The position numbers were made by a program, and so were the translations under genes. The notes beneath the pieces are model-generated. The model was not told the origin of the DNA. It saw nothing but the letters and a program-made list of their open reading frames with translations, and did no database searches. This document shows, piece after piece, positions 32,946-42,605 of a DNA stretch of 64,000 nt. Within the stretch, counting starts at the first letter, position 1; every line of letters begins with the position of its first letter. Source of the stretch: Brevundimonas vesicularis (GTDB lineage Bacteria > Pseudomonadota > Alphaproteobacteria > Caulobacterales > Caulobacteraceae); the NCBI RefSeq assembly GCF_027886425.1, contig NZ_CP115671.1, positions 1,054,001-1,118,000 on the forward strand. The letters are read 5' to 3'.

Positions 32946-35318
32946 TCAGCGGGCGTAGCGGTCGTGGACGGGGTCGTAGCTGTCCCAGACCTTGCCGTCG
33001 GCCAGAGACCGCAGCAGCTTCAGATATTCCGCGTGGGTCCAGGCCAGGGGCGTGGCCGAGTCCGTATTCTGACCCACAGCGTAGTCCTTGGCCGTCGGGT
33101 TGCCGACGCCGTCCCACACCTGTTCGGCCAGCATCAGCCCGCCGTTGGCGAACCGCTCCATGCCGCGCACATAGGTCTGGCGGATGGCGGCGATATCGGC
33201 GGCCGAGGGGTCGCCGTTCACGCTGACGCGAGCCAACTCATAGTGACCGCGCTCGCCCGTGAAGAAGGGCCAGACCCGACCGCGCTGACCGGGGCTCATC
33301 TCTCCGCCGACGCCATAGTTGGCGCCCGTCAGATGATCCTCGCCATAGCCATCGACGCCATAACGGCGCCAGCCCGGAGTCTTGTCGCCCTCGGGACCGA
33401 AGTCGTAGCGAACGCGATAGAGCGGCTCCAGCGACTGATCGTCATAGACGGGCAGGGTGGACAGGATGTGCGGGTCGTCAGCCTTCCGTACCCCATAGCG
33501 CACCAGTTCCAGGAAGCCGCCGTCAACGACGCGGTCTTCGGCCGGGGCGATCTGGCCATTGGCGGCGCCGATCGAGGCCTTGTCGTTCGGGTTCTCGTTC
33601 TGAGTGATGCGGATGTAGTAGCGACCGTCGCCGAAGTCGCCGTTGGTGGTGAACATCCGCTCTTCGATCTTGGACGCATAGCTGTCGGCCGCGATCTGGT
33701 AGCGCGTCGCGCCGGCGGCGTCGCCCGAGGCTCGCGCCATTTCAGCGGCGACCGTCAGGCCCGCGACCACGGCGGCGGTCGAGGACGGCGAATAGCCTTG
33801 CTGCTCCTCCCAGCGTTCCTGCTGGGTGAAGGGCGGCTTAATCTCCGCGTCGTTCCACATCAGCCCGATCTTGCCGCCGTCGACCAGGAAGTCGGCCGCC
33901 GGCTTCAGCATGGACCGATAGTGTTCAGTCATCTGCCCGTCCGACAGCCAGCCCATCTTCCACAGACGATAGCCCAGCATGATCGGCATGGCTGTCTGGT
34001 CCAACTGGACCGCAACCCATTCCAGTTCGCCATCGACGTGCGTCTTCTGCAGGAACCAGCCGCCGGCGCCGGTGTTGCCGGGCGTGTTCGGGCCGACCTG
34101 GACCTGGGGCAGATAGTTGAAGGCCGCCAGCGGCGTCTCCTTGTCGCCCAGCGCCGCCAGAGTCATCGCCACCTGATAGAAGTCGCGCGGCCAGACGGCC
34201 TTGTAGCCGGTCGAGGACTTCGACGCGTCCACCGTGTCGCCCCACGGGTTCGACAGGGACGCGATCAGGGCGCCGGCGTGGGTGCGATCCTCCTGCACCT
34301 TCAACATCAGGGCCGAGGCGTAGGCCAGTTTGCCGCCGTCGGTCGCCTGCTCGGCGATGCGCGGCAGTTCGGTGAGAGAGGCGACATAGTCCTCCCAACC
34401 CACGCGCTCGCCCTCGCCGTTGAAGCGGGCCAGCACCTCGTCCAGACCGGTCGAGAACGAACCGTCCGCAGCGGCGCGCGCCTCAGCTTCGCTGGCGCCG
34501 AAGCCGATGACGAAGTCGCGCGTGATCCGGCTGCTTTGGCGCAGGCGCGGCAGGGCGCCGGTCATCATGGTGTTGCCGGCTTGGTCGCCGGTCGAGGCGT
34601 AAGTCCAGTCCAGCTTGCCGTCCTTCAGATCCGTCAGACCGTCCGAGGCGCTGACGAAGCCGACGCTGGCCTTTTCGAAGGCCTCGCTGGGCTTCAGGAA
34701 CAGGTGGGTGTCGCCTTCCCAGGCGTGAAAGCCGTCGCGTGTGACCTGACCGCGATCCTCGACGCCGGTATTCGCGATGTGCGGCTCCAGCATCAGATAG
34801 GGCGTCACATCGCCTTTCAGCGCCGTGATGGTGACGCGCAGCACCAAGGCGTTGCGGTCGGGATCGCTGAAGATCTGCTTTTCGATCTCGAAGCGGCCGT
34901 TCTTGTCCTGGGTCGTGACGCGATAGGCCGGCGACAGCGGACGCCCTTGGGCGTCGACGTGCAGATACTCGGTGCGGCTGGTGGTGTCGTCGCCTTCGAC
35001 GACCAAACCGTCCTGGGTCAAGCCGGCAAAGCGCAGCGCCTTTATCTGGGCCTCATGGATCAGGCCATACATGGTTTCGGTCAGGACGCCGTCGGCGATG
35101 GAATACCAGACCTTGGACACCGCGCCGGTCGGGCCGCCGTCGCGATATTGGCCGTCGACATAGGCCTCGTAAGAGGCGCCGGCGCCGGTCTTGGCCGCAC
35201 TGGACCAGACCGGCGGGGCGCCGGGCGCGCCGGGGGCGACGCCCGATTGGGCGTTTGCGGCGGAAGCGAGGGCCAGGCCGGCGGCGCCGGCGAGGCAGAA
35301 GGTACGGAAGTGACGCAT
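32946..35318 (-). CDS. Secreted glucoamylase (GH15, glucan 1,4-alpha-glucosidase)
   Basis: A protein of 790 residues with a signal peptide (MRHFRTFCLAGAAGLALASA, cut near AANAQ). The N-terminal half (about 30-290) is the beta-sandwich of bacterial glucoamylases (PGAPPVWSSAAKTGAGASYEA onward). The catalytic (alpha/alpha)6 barrel follows: GYKAVWPRDFYQVAMTLAALG, DGELEWVAVQLDQTAMPI, and ERWEEQQGYSPSSTAAVVAGL with the probable catalytic acid Glu. GVGGEMSPGQRGRVWPFFTGERGHYELA comes next, and LAEQVWDG holds the probable base. It would release glucose from the ends of starch or maltodextrins in the periplasm or outside. First of a block of alpha-glucan genes. Confidence 0.92.
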   Translation of the reverse strand: MRHFRTFCLAGAAGLALASAANAQSGVAPGAPGAPPVWSSAAKTGAGASYEAYVDGQYRDGGPTGAVSKVWYSIADGVLTETMYGLIHEAQIKALRFAGLTQDGLVVEGDDTTSRTEYLHVDAQGRPLSPAYRVTTQDKNGRFEIEKQIFSDPDRNALVLRVTITALKGDVTPYLMLEPHIANTGVEDRGQVTRDGFHAWEGDTHLFLKPSEAFEKASVGFVSASDGLTDLKDGKLDWTYASTGDQAGNTMMTGALPRLRQSSRITRDFVIGFGASEAEARAAADGSFSTGLDEVLARFNGEGERVGWEDYVASLTELPRIAEQATDGGKLAYASALMLKVQEDRTHAGALIASLSNPWGDTVDASKSSTGYKAVWPRDFYQVAMTLAALGDKETPLAAFNYLPQVQVGPNTPGNTGAGGWFLQKTHVDGELEWVAVQLDQTAMPIMLGYRLWKMGWLSDGQMTEHYRSMLKPAADFLVDGGKIGLMWNDAEIKPPFTQQERWEEQQGYSPSSTAAVVAGLTVAAEMARASGDAAGATRYQIAADSYASKIEERMFTTNGDFGDGRYYIRITQNENPNDKASIGAANGQIAPAEDRVVDGGFLELVRYGVRKADDPHILSTLPVYDDQSLEPLYRVRYDFGPEGDKTPGWRRYGVDGYGEDHLTGANYGVGGEMSPGQRGRVWPFFTGERGHYELARVSVNGDPSAADIAAIRQTYVRGMERFANGGLMLAEQVWDGVGNPTAKDYAVGQNTDSATPLAWTHAEYLKLLRSLADGKVWDSYDPVHDRYAR

Positions 35319-35326
35319 TGTGGTCC

Positions 35327-36268
35327 TCACGGGTTGCGCGTGGGGGCGGGGAAAAGAAGGAAGGTCAAAGGCACGTCCAGCCGCTGGTTCCAGGACGCTT
35401 CGTTGTGCTGGGCGCCGGGGAAGACCAGGCTGCGGAAATCGCCGGCGCCATAGCCGCGACGGCGGAAGGTCTGGTCCACCTGGGTCTGGAAGACGGCGTA
35501 GAACTGATCCAGCGTCTCGTCGCCTCGGTCGAAATAGAAGCGGTGGTCGCCCGGCTCGGGCAGGCCGCGTTCGATCACGCCGGTCCAGGCGGCGACCAGG
35601 CGTTCGCGCCAGGCGTCCAGCGCCGCGCCGGGCTCGAGCCCTTCGACCTTTAGCGGCCAATGGGTGGACAGACAGGCGGCGGCGGAAAAGACCTGCGGCT
35701 GTTTCATCACCGCATACATGGAGATCAGGCCGCCCATGCTGGAGCCGGCGATCATCGTGGCCTGCGGCCCGGTCAGGGTGCGGTAGGCGCCGTCGATGAA
35801 GGGCTTCAACTCCTCGACCAGGAACCGCAGATAGGCGTCGGACAAGGACGGACCGCCGTAGATGGCCTGGACCTCGTCGCGCATGTCGGCGGGCAGGGCG
35901 GCGATCAGGTCGGCGGGGACATATTCCCTCAGCCGCAAGTCCGTGTTCCATATGCCCACCACGATCGGCGCCCGCACCTGACCGCTCGCGATCAGCCGCG
36001 TCAGATGCTCGTCGACGTCCCATTCGCCGAAGTTGGCCGTGGCCGGATCGAACAGGTTCTGGCCGTCGTGCATATAGAGGACAGGCCAGGCGGCGTCGGT
36101 CGCCTCATATCCGGGCGGCAGCCAGACCGAGACGTTGCGCGCCTTCACATGGGCCGACGCGACCGCTTCATGCAGCACCAACCGCCCGCCCGCGAGGGCG
36201 CCCTCGGCGCGCGCCGCGCAGGCGAAGGGCAGGGCGGCCATGAGGGCCAGAAGACCTCGACGGTTCAT
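35327..36268 (-). CDS. Exported alpha/beta-hydrolase esterase (esterase D/IroE-like)
   Basis: A protein of 313 residues from ATG 36268, overlapping the next gene's stop by four bases. The N-terminus (MNRRGLLALMAALPFACAARA) is a signal peptide. The fold follows the putative esterase family: VWLPPGYEATDAAWPVLYMHDGQNLFD near 47-73, the nucleophile in IAGSSMGGLISMYAVMKQPQ, a candidate Asp in FDRGDETLD, and a late His in FPGAQHNEASW. Members hydrolyse esters on sugars or siderophores. Lying eight bases from the glucoamylase gene and overlapping the transporter gene, it may remove acyl groups from substrate glucans; the true substrate is unknown. Confidence 0.82.
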   Translation of the reverse strand: MNRRGLLALMAALPFACAARAEGALAGGRLVLHEAVASAHVKARNVSVWLPPGYEATDAAWPVLYMHDGQNLFDPATANFGEWDVDEHLTRLIASGQVRAPIVVGIWNTDLRLREYVPADLIAALPADMRDEVQAIYGGPSLSDAYLRFLVEELKPFIDGAYRTLTGPQATMIAGSSMGGLISMYAVMKQPQVFSAAACLSTHWPLKVEGLEPGAALDAWRERLVAAWTGVIERGLPEPGDHRFYFDRGDETLDQFYAVFQTQVDQTFRRRGYGAGDFRSLVFPGAQHNEASWNQRLDVPLTFLLFPAPTRNP

Positions 36269-37776
36269 CCGCGATGCTCCTTGACCATCAGCGCGCTGGC
36301 GGCGGCCAGAACGAAGGAGATGGCGCCCAGCACCAGGGCCCAGATCGCCTGACCATCGAACAGGCTCTTCAGGATCAGGCCCAGAACTGTGGCGGCCAGC
36401 AACTGGGGCACGACGATGAAGATGTTGAAGACGCCCATATAGACGCCCATTTTTCGGTCCGGCACCGCCGCCGACAGGATGGCGTAGGGCATGGAGACGA
36501 TCGACGCCCAGGCGAAGCCGACGCCGACCATCGGCAGCCACAAGAGGCCCGGCTCGCGGATGGCGAAGATGCCGAACAGGCCGGCGGCGCCAAGCATCAG
36601 CATCAGCGCATGGGTCGCCTTGCGTCCGATCCGCTTGGCGATGACCGGCAGGGTGAAGGCCGCCAGGGCCGCCACGCCGTTATAGACCCCGAAAAGAACC
36701 CCCACCCAGTCCGCGCCCGTGGCGTAGGCGGCCGAGGTGGTGTCGGTGGCTCCGTAATGGACGCGGGTCACGGCTGCGGTGGTGTAAATCCACATGGCGA
36801 ACAGGGCGAACCAGCTGAAGAACTGAACCACAGCCAGGCCGCGCATCGTCTCGGGCATGCGGAAGATGTCGTTCAGGATTTCGGTCGCGGCGTTGGTGAT
36901 GCGGCGACGTTGCATCATGCCGACGGCGATCTGCAGCAGACCGAACCCGGCGAAGAAGCCCGCCACGATCAGCAGCTCCTTCTCCAGATCGAGCGCGCCG
37001 ATCAGCACGAAACCCAGTCCGCCGAGGACGGCGCAGACCAGGCCCGACGTCATCCAGCCCTGGACGCTGCGGGCCGGCGCTTCGGCCTCGACGGGCGCGG
37101 TCGGCGCGTCGTCTCGTGCGCGTTCGAAGGCCGCGATCTGTTCGGGGCTGTATTCCTTGGTCGACAGCACCGTCCACAGCACGGCCGAGAACAGGCCGGC
37201 GGCGCCGACGTAGAAGGCGATCTTGACCGACAGGGGCACCACGCCCGCCTCGGCGGTCGAGGCGATGTCGAAGACGTTGGACAACAGCCACGGCAGGACC
37301 GAGGCGAAGACTGCGCCGGCACCGATGAAGAAGCTCTGCATCGCATAGCCGGCGGTGCGCTGCTCCTCCGGCAGATTATCCCCGACGAAGGCGCGGAACG
37401 GCTCCATGGTGATGTTGATCGAGGCGTCCATGATCCACAGCATGGCTGCGGCGAACCACAGGCTGGGGCTGTTGGGCATGGCGATCAGGGCCAGGGTGGT
37501 GGCGATGGCCCCGACCAGGAAATAGGGGCGCCGCCGGCCGAAGCGGGTCCAGGTCTTGTCGCTGAAATGGCCGATGATCGGCTGGACCAGCAGACCCGTC
37601 AGCGGCGCGGCGATCCACAGGATCGCCAGGCTGTCGACCTCGGCACCCAGCGTCTGGAAGATCCGGCTGGTGTTGGCGTTCTGCAGGCCGAAGCCGATCT
37701 GGATGCCGAAGAAGCCGACGCACATGTTCCAGATCGCCAGGCCGGACAGGCGCGGGCGGTGCGAGAGCAGGGTCAT
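36265..37776 (-). CDS. MFS sugar transporter (SLC45/maltose-type)
   Basis: A protein of 503 residues with about twelve helices. The start LSGLAIWNMCVGFFGIQIGFGLQNANTSRIFQTLG and the RFGRRRPYFLVGA loop after helix 3 fit the glycoside/sucrose-maltose branch of MFS carriers seen in alphaproteobacteria and in SLC45. Charged linker between the halves near 215-240. It overlaps the esterase gene (four bases) and the GH97 gene end (four bases), so all are in one transcription unit. It likely imports maltose or maltodextrins across the inner membrane for the cytoplasmic GH13 glucosidase. Confidence 0.85.
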   Translation of the reverse strand: MTLLSHRPRLSGLAIWNMCVGFFGIQIGFGLQNANTSRIFQTLGAEVDSLAILWIAAPLTGLLVQPIIGHFSDKTWTRFGRRRPYFLVGAIATTLALIAMPNSPSLWFAAAMLWIMDASINITMEPFRAFVGDNLPEEQRTAGYAMQSFFIGAGAVFASVLPWLLSNVFDIASTAEAGVVPLSVKIAFYVGAAGLFSAVLWTVLSTKEYSPEQIAAFERARDDAPTAPVEAEAPARSVQGWMTSGLVCAVLGGLGFVLIGALDLEKELLIVAGFFAGFGLLQIAVGMMQRRRITNAATEILNDIFRMPETMRGLAVVQFFSWFALFAMWIYTTAAVTRVHYGATDTTSAAYATGADWVGVLFGVYNGVAALAAFTLPVIAKRIGRKATHALMLMLGAAGLFGIFAIREPGLLWLPMVGVGFAWASIVSMPYAILSAAVPDRKMGVYMGVFNIFIVVPQLLAATVLGLILKSLFDGQAIWALVLGAISFVLAAASALMVKEHRG

Positions 37777-39839
37777 CCGCGTCGCGCCCGACCGACCGGC
37801 ACGAACCGGATCGCCTGACCGCCGCCGGGGGCCAACGCCAGGGTCAGGGTGTCAGACGACGTCACCTCGCGCTGCTCGATGACGATGTCCTCGCGCTTGC
37901 CGCGATAGTCGGCGTTCGGCCCGTCGCGGTAGATTTCGGCCCGATATCGACGGCCGGCGTCCAGGAAGTCGAGGGGAGCCTTCAGCACGCGCGGATGCTC
38001 GTCGGTGACGGCGCCCAGGGCCCAGACATCCGTGCCGCGCTGCTTGCGAACCGTGACGACATAGTCGCCCATGGCGGCGTCCAGCGTGCGGCTCTCGCTC
38101 CAATCGACCGGCACATCCTTGATGAACTGGAACGGGCCGGGGTTGGCCTCATAGTTGACCAGCAGGTCCGCCGCCATCTGGATCGGGCTGTAGATCACGA
38201 CATAGAGCGCCAGCTGCTTGGCCCAGGTCGTCTGCACGCCGCCGGGGCTGCGCGTCTCCATGCCGAAGATGCCGGGCGTATAGTCCATCGGCCCGGCCAG
38301 CAGGCGGGTGAACAGCAGGTTCGGCTCATGCTCGGGCGGATTGCCGGGATTGCCCCAGGCCGAGTATTCCATGCCGCGCTGGCCCTCGCGGCTGATGATG
38401 TTCGGATAGGTGCGGCGAAGGCCGGTGTCCTTGAACGGCTCGTGAGCGTTGACGGCGACCTTGTGGCGATAGCCGGCCTCGACCACGCGCATATGGTGCT
38501 GCGCCATCGCCTGGCCCTCGTGCCAGGCCATGACCATCTGTCCGTCCGGCCCGGCGACGCGGGCGCCTTGCGCGTCGGCGACATAGCCGGTCTTCACCGA
38601 ATGGACGCCGAGGCGTTCATACAGGGCCATGGCCGGTTCGAGCTGCTGCTCATAGTGGAAGGCGTTGCCGCCGGTTTCGTGGTGGCCGATCAGTTGCACT
38701 CCCTTGGACCGCGCGTGGGCGCAGACCGCTTCGATGTCGAAGTCGGGATAGGCCTCGGTGAAGCTGAAGTCCGCGCCGTTGGCGAACCACTGGCCGTCCC
38801 AGCCCTTGTTCCAGCCTTCGACCAGAACGCCACCCAGGCCGTGCTTGGCGGCGAAGTCGATGTGTTTGATCGCATTCTCGGTCGTGGCGCCATGCTTGGG
38901 CCCGGAGTTCCAGGTCTTCAGGTCCAGGTGCATTTCCCACCAGACGCCGACGTACTTCATCGGCTTGAACCAGCTGACGTCGCCCAGCTTGTTGGGCTCG
39001 TTCAGGTTCAGGATCAGGCTGGAATCCAGCAAGCCCGCGGCGCTGTCGGAGATTTGCAGGGTCCGCCAGGGCGTGTTGAACGGCGCCTCGCGCACCACCG
39101 CCGCATTGGTCAAGCCCGGCGTCAGCTGAGCGCGGAACTTCGTCTCCTCTGACCGGCGCAGATTCATGCCCGCATAGTCGATGCAGGCGGCCTCGTGGAT
39201 CGAGACGTGCAGGCCCGACTGGCCCCGAACCGTCATCGGCGTCTGGGCGCTGCCGACAGCATCGATGGGCGTGCGGCTGTAGAGATATTCCTCGCGGTTC
39301 CACTCCCAGGCCGGGCACCACAGGGCCTCGCCGTTTTCGGCCAAGTTGAACTCGGTGATCTCCGAACCGATGCGGACAGTGGTCAAGCCAGCCTGCTGCG
39401 GGAACTCGTAACGGAAGCCCAGACCGTCGTCGTACAGGCGGAAGACCACGTCCACGCGGCGTCGCAGGCCGCCGGTCTCGGCATAGGCGACGCGCCATTC
39501 ATTGTAGTGGTTGCGGATGAACTGCCGCTCGCCCCACGGCTGCTCCCAAGTGTCGTCGACCGTGACCGGCTGGCCTGTGGTCAGGGTCAGGCCGCGCTCG
39601 ATGGCCGGCGCGTCGGTCAGGAGGAAACCCAACTTGGACGGGGCCACCACGACCCGGCCCTGACGCAGCACCGAATACATCGGCCGTCCGTCGTTGTCGG
39701 TGAAAGCCTCGACCGTCAGCACGCCGCCTGGCGACGACGCGCGGGCATGGTTCGGCGCGGTCTGGGCGCGCGCGCCAGTCGCCCCCAGAGCCAGGATCGA
39801 CACGCCGCCAAGGGCCAGGAAGGATCTGCGCTGCATCAT
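37773..39839 (-). CDS. Exported GH97 alpha-glucosidase
   Basis: A protein of 688 residues, ATG 39839 (ACGGAG upstream). Signal peptide MMQRRSFLALGGVSILALGA to about residue 26 (TGARA). Architecture of GH97 (SusB-type): an N-terminal beta-sandwich (to about 290), then a TIM barrel with VGVWWEMHLDLKTWNSGPKHGATTEN, the LIGHHETGGNAFHYE segment and VNAHEPFKDTGLRRTYPN carrying candidate catalytic acids. A C-terminal beta domain ends the protein (SSDTLTLALAPGGGQAIRFV). It hydrolyses alpha-glucosidic bonds of malto-oligosaccharides in the periplasm. It is the first gene of the minus-strand unit GH97-MFS-esterase-glucoamylase and is divergent from lacI. Confidence 0.92.
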   Translation of the reverse strand: MMQRRSFLALGGVSILALGATGARAQTAPNHARASSPGGVLTVEAFTDNDGRPMYSVLRQGRVVVAPSKLGFLLTDAPAIERGLTLTTGQPVTVDDTWEQPWGERQFIRNHYNEWRVAYAETGGLRRRVDVVFRLYDDGLGFRYEFPQQAGLTTVRIGSEITEFNLAENGEALWCPAWEWNREEYLYSRTPIDAVGSAQTPMTVRGQSGLHVSIHEAACIDYAGMNLRRSEETKFRAQLTPGLTNAAVVREAPFNTPWRTLQISDSAAGLLDSSLILNLNEPNKLGDVSWFKPMKYVGVWWEMHLDLKTWNSGPKHGATTENAIKHIDFAAKHGLGGVLVEGWNKGWDGQWFANGADFSFTEAYPDFDIEAVCAHARSKGVQLIGHHETGGNAFHYEQQLEPAMALYERLGVHSVKTGYVADAQGARVAGPDGQMVMAWHEGQAMAQHHMRVVEAGYRHKVAVNAHEPFKDTGLRRTYPNIISREGQRGMEYSAWGNPGNPPEHEPNLLFTRLLAGPMDYTPGIFGMETRSPGGVQTTWAKQLALYVVIYSPIQMAADLLVNYEANPGPFQFIKDVPVDWSESRTLDAAMGDYVVTVRKQRGTDVWALGAVTDEHPRVLKAPLDFLDAGRRYRAEIYRDGPNADYRGKREDIVIEQREVTSSDTLTLALAPGGGQAIRFVPVGRARRG

Positions 39840-39894
39840 GGGAACTCCGTTACGCCGCCTCTTGCCAACCGCCGCGAACGGTGGCTGAAATATT

Positions 39895-39910
39895 TGCAGA
39901 AAATTTTGCA
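39895..39910. promoter_or_regulatory. Candidate LacI-type operator between GH97 and its regulator
   Basis: TGCAGAAAATTTTGCA, symmetrical at 12 of 16 positions, in the 103-base gap between the divergent GH97 and LacI-family genes. A closely related palindrome, TGCAAGATTTTGCA, lies upstream of the amylase gene at 44469-44482. Confidence 0.6.
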
Positions 39911-39942
39911 GCTTCACCATGCTGCTGTGAGGACCCGCGACC

Positions 39943-40956
39943 TTGAGCCGCAAGACCACCCGTCTGGAAGACATCGCTCGCCTGGCCGGCGTGTCCATCG
40001 CCACCGCCTCGCGCGCCCTGAACGACAGCCCCGCCGTCAACGATCGCACCAAACAGACGATTTGGAAGCTGGCCAAGGAACACGACTATCCGTTCCGCCG
40101 CCACATGCCCGCCGGCCCCATCGGTGCCCAGGGCACGATCGCCCTGGTGGTGCCGCGTCCGCAGGGGCGCGAAGGGCGCCTCAGCGACCCCTTCTTCCTG
40201 GAGCTTCTGGCTGGGGTTGGCGAGGCGGCGCGCGAACGCGGCTGCGACCTGCTGATGAGCCATATCTCGCCCGCCAACTATGACGAGCTGTCGGGCGCGC
40301 TGAACACAAGCCGCGCGGACGGGGTGATCTTCCTGGGGCAATCCAGCCTGCATTCGGCCTTCAACCGGTTGGTGGACGCCGACCATCGCTTCGTCGTCTG
40401 GGGCGCCGAACTGCCGGATCAGGACTATTGCTCCATCGGCTCGGACAATATCTCGGGCGGACGCCGCGCGACGTTGCATCTGGCGCGACTGGGGCGAAAG
40501 CGCATCGTCTTCCTGGGCGATCTGGATCCGCCCGAGGCCATGCAGCGGCATCGCGGCTATCTGGACGCCATGAGCCAGAGCGGACTGGACGTGGACGCCG
40601 ACCTGATCGTGCCTGCGCATTTCGAGGTCGAATCCGCCGAGGCCGCCGTGGACGCCCTGATCCGACGCGGGCTGGATTTCGATGGGGTCGTAGCTGCGTC
40701 CGACCAGATCGCGCTCGGCGCCGTGCGTGCCCTGTTGCACGCCGGCGTCGAGGTGCCGGGCCAGGTCTCGGTCATCGGTTTCGACAATGTGCCGTTCAGC
40801 CGCTACTCGCGCCCGGCGCTCAGCACCATCGCCCAGGACACGATGAAGGCCGGCCGGTTGATGGTGTCCAAACTGCTGGATCACGGCGGCGCCGCAGCAG
40901 GCCGTTCCGAGCGCGTTCCGACCGAGCTGATCGTTCGCGAGACCTGCGGCGGCTGA
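39943..40956 (+). CDS. LacI-family transcriptional regulator of the alpha-glucan locus
   Basis: A protein of 337 residues from TTG 39943 (TGAGGA upstream). The N-terminal helix-turn-helix is RLEDIARLAGVSIATASRALND at 7-28, followed by the hinge. The periplasmic-binding-protein-like effector domain runs from about 63: IALVVPRPQGREGRLSDPFFLELLAGVGEAAR, DGVIFLG, SDNISGGRRATLHLARLGRKRIVFLGD, and VVAASDQIALGAVRALLHAGVEVPGQVSVIGFDNVPFSRYSRP. It is surrounded by glucan-degrading genes, so maltose or a maltodextrin is the likely effector. Operator-like palindromes stand in both control regions of the locus. Confidence 0.92.
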   Translation: MSRKTTRLEDIARLAGVSIATASRALNDSPAVNDRTKQTIWKLAKEHDYPFRRHMPAGPIGAQGTIALVVPRPQGREGRLSDPFFLELLAGVGEAARERGCDLLMSHISPANYDELSGALNTSRADGVIFLGQSSLHSAFNRLVDADHRFVVWGAELPDQDYCSIGSDNISGGRRATLHLARLGRKRIVFLGDLDPPEAMQRHRGYLDAMSQSGLDVDADLIVPAHFEVESAEAAVDALIRRGLDFDGVVAASDQIALGAVRALLHAGVEVPGQVSVIGFDNVPFSRYSRPALSTIAQDTMKAGRLMVSKLLDHGGAAAGRSERVPTELIVRETCGG

Positions 40957-40961
40957 CCCCG

Positions 40962-42605
40962 TCATCCGGCGTCGGCGAAGATCAGGCCAGCCAGCGGCCT
41001 CAACGTAAATCCGTCCGCCTCGGTCCAGTTGACCGCCGCGATCCGGCGCGCGCCGGCAGGCGCAGACCAGTCCACGGCCTTGAAGCCCAGGTTGAAGACG
41101 CACAGCAGACGCTCGCCGCCTTCGGCCTGTTCGAACCGGCGGAAGACCACGAGGTCGCCCGCGCTTTCGATCTCGAGCCCGCCGGTCCGCAGCGCCGGAT
41201 GGGCTTGACGCAGGGCGATGATGCGTCGCGCGGCGTGCAGGATCGATGTCGGGTCCGCCTCCTGCGCATCCACCGCCAATGCCAAGTGGCGCGGATCGAC
41301 CGGCAGCCAGGGCTCAACCGTCGAGAAGCCGGCGTTGGGCGCCGAGGCCACCCAGGGGATCGGCGTGCGGGCTCCGTCGCGGCCCAGAGTCTCAGGCCAG
41401 TTGGCGATGGCCTCGGGATCGACCAGCCGCTCGAACGGCACCTCGGCCTGAGGCAGGCCCAACTCTTCGCCCTGATAGACGAAGACATTGCCGCGCAGGC
41501 ACATCAGCAGCAGCAGGGCCATTTCCGAGAAGGCCTTCTCGTCCCGGCCCTGGGCCCAACGCGACACTGCGCGCGGCGCATCGTGGTTGGAGAAGGTCCA
41601 GGACGGCCAGCCCTCGCCCTGCTGATCCGGCCACATCCCATCGCCCACGCCGATCAGTTCGCTCTTCAGCGTATCGGCGTAGAGGTAGAGGAAACCGTAG
41701 GCCGAGTGCAGACGATCGTTGCCGGCGGTGAATTCCTTCATCTCGCGATCGGCGTGATCACCGCCGACCTCCGCCACCGTGAACCGGCCTTCATAGCTGT
41801 CGGTCAGGGCGCGGATGCGGTTCAAGAAGCCGATGATGTCCGGGTGGGACTGATTGTAAATCTTGTCCTGGAAATCGAACGGCCGCGTGCGCTTCTTGCC
41901 GTCTTGGATCGGCGGATTGTCGCGCAGGGACGGGTCGTGGATGGCGAAGTTGATCGCATCCAGACGGAAGCCGTCCACCCCCCGATCTAGCCAGAACCGC
42001 GCCGCCGCGATCAGGGCGTCCTGAACCGCCGGGTTCCTGACGTTCAGCTGAGGCTGCGAGGCCAGAAAATTATGCATGTAGTACTGGCCGCGCCGCGCGT
42101 CCCAGGTCCAGGCCGGGCCGCCGAACACCGACTGCCAGTTCGACGGCGGCGAGCCGTCCGGCTTGGCGTCGGCCCAGACATACCAGTCGGCGTGCTCGCC
42201 GTTTCGGCTGGCGCGGCTATCGGTGAACCAGGGATGTTCGTCCGAGGTGTGTGAGAAGACCTGATCGATGACGACCTTCAGCCCCAGTGCATGGGCGCGC
42301 GCGATCAGGGCGTCGAAGTTGGCCAATGTGCCGAAGATCGGATCGACGTCGCAGTAGTCCGACACGTCGTAGCCGAAGTCCTTCATCGGCGACGTGAAGA
42401 AGGGCGACAGCCAGACGCCGTCGACGCCTAGAGAGGCGACGTGGTCGAGGTGCTGGGTGATCCCCTTCAGATCGCCGACGCCGTCGTCGTTGGAGTCGGC
42501 GAAGCTGCGCGGATAGATCTGATACAGCACCGCGCCGCGCCACCAGTCGTGCGCCAATGCGGGGGCGGCGTCAGCCGCGGAAAGATCGAGGGGCAGGGCA
42601 GTCAC
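40962..42605 (-). CDS. GH13 alpha-glucosidase (oligo-1,4/1,6-glucosidase type)
   Basis: A protein of 547 residues from GTG 42605, which overlaps the amylase stop (GTGA). No signal peptide, so cytoplasmic. GH13 regions: YQIYPRSFADSNDDGVGDLKGI at 28-50, VVIDQVFSHTSDEHPWF near 111-127, GFRLDAINF with nucleophile Asp216, VAEVGG with acid/base Glu279, and FSNHDAPRAVSRW with Asp342. The DSNDDGVGDLKG segment marks the oligosaccharide-active subfamilies. It would split imported maltose and maltodextrins to glucose. Converges on the lacI gene with five bases between the stops. Confidence 0.93.
   Translation of the reverse strand: MTALPLDLSAADAAPALAHDWWRGAVLYQIYPRSFADSNDDGVGDLKGITQHLDHVASLGVDGVWLSPFFTSPMKDFGYDVSDYCDVDPIFGTLANFDALIARAHALGLKVVIDQVFSHTSDEHPWFTDSRASRNGEHADWYVWADAKPDGSPPSNWQSVFGGPAWTWDARRGQYYMHNFLASQPQLNVRNPAVQDALIAAARFWLDRGVDGFRLDAINFAIHDPSLRDNPPIQDGKKRTRPFDFQDKIYNQSHPDIIGFLNRIRALTDSYEGRFTVAEVGGDHADREMKEFTAGNDRLHSAYGFLYLYADTLKSELIGVGDGMWPDQQGEGWPSWTFSNHDAPRAVSRWAQGRDEKAFSEMALLLLMCLRGNVFVYQGEELGLPQAEVPFERLVDPEAIANWPETLGRDGARTPIPWVASAPNAGFSTVEPWLPVDPRHLALAVDAQEADPTSILHAARRIIALRQAHPALRTGGLEIESAGDLVVFRRFEQAEGGERLLCVFNLGFKAVDWSAPAGARRIAAVNWTEADGFTLRPLAGLIFADAG

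Noticed and set aside
35319..36023. N-terminal extension of the glucoamylase frame to about 1025 residues
   Set aside because: The extension overlaps the esterase gene in another frame and has no domain; the start at 35318 gives a proper signal peptide.
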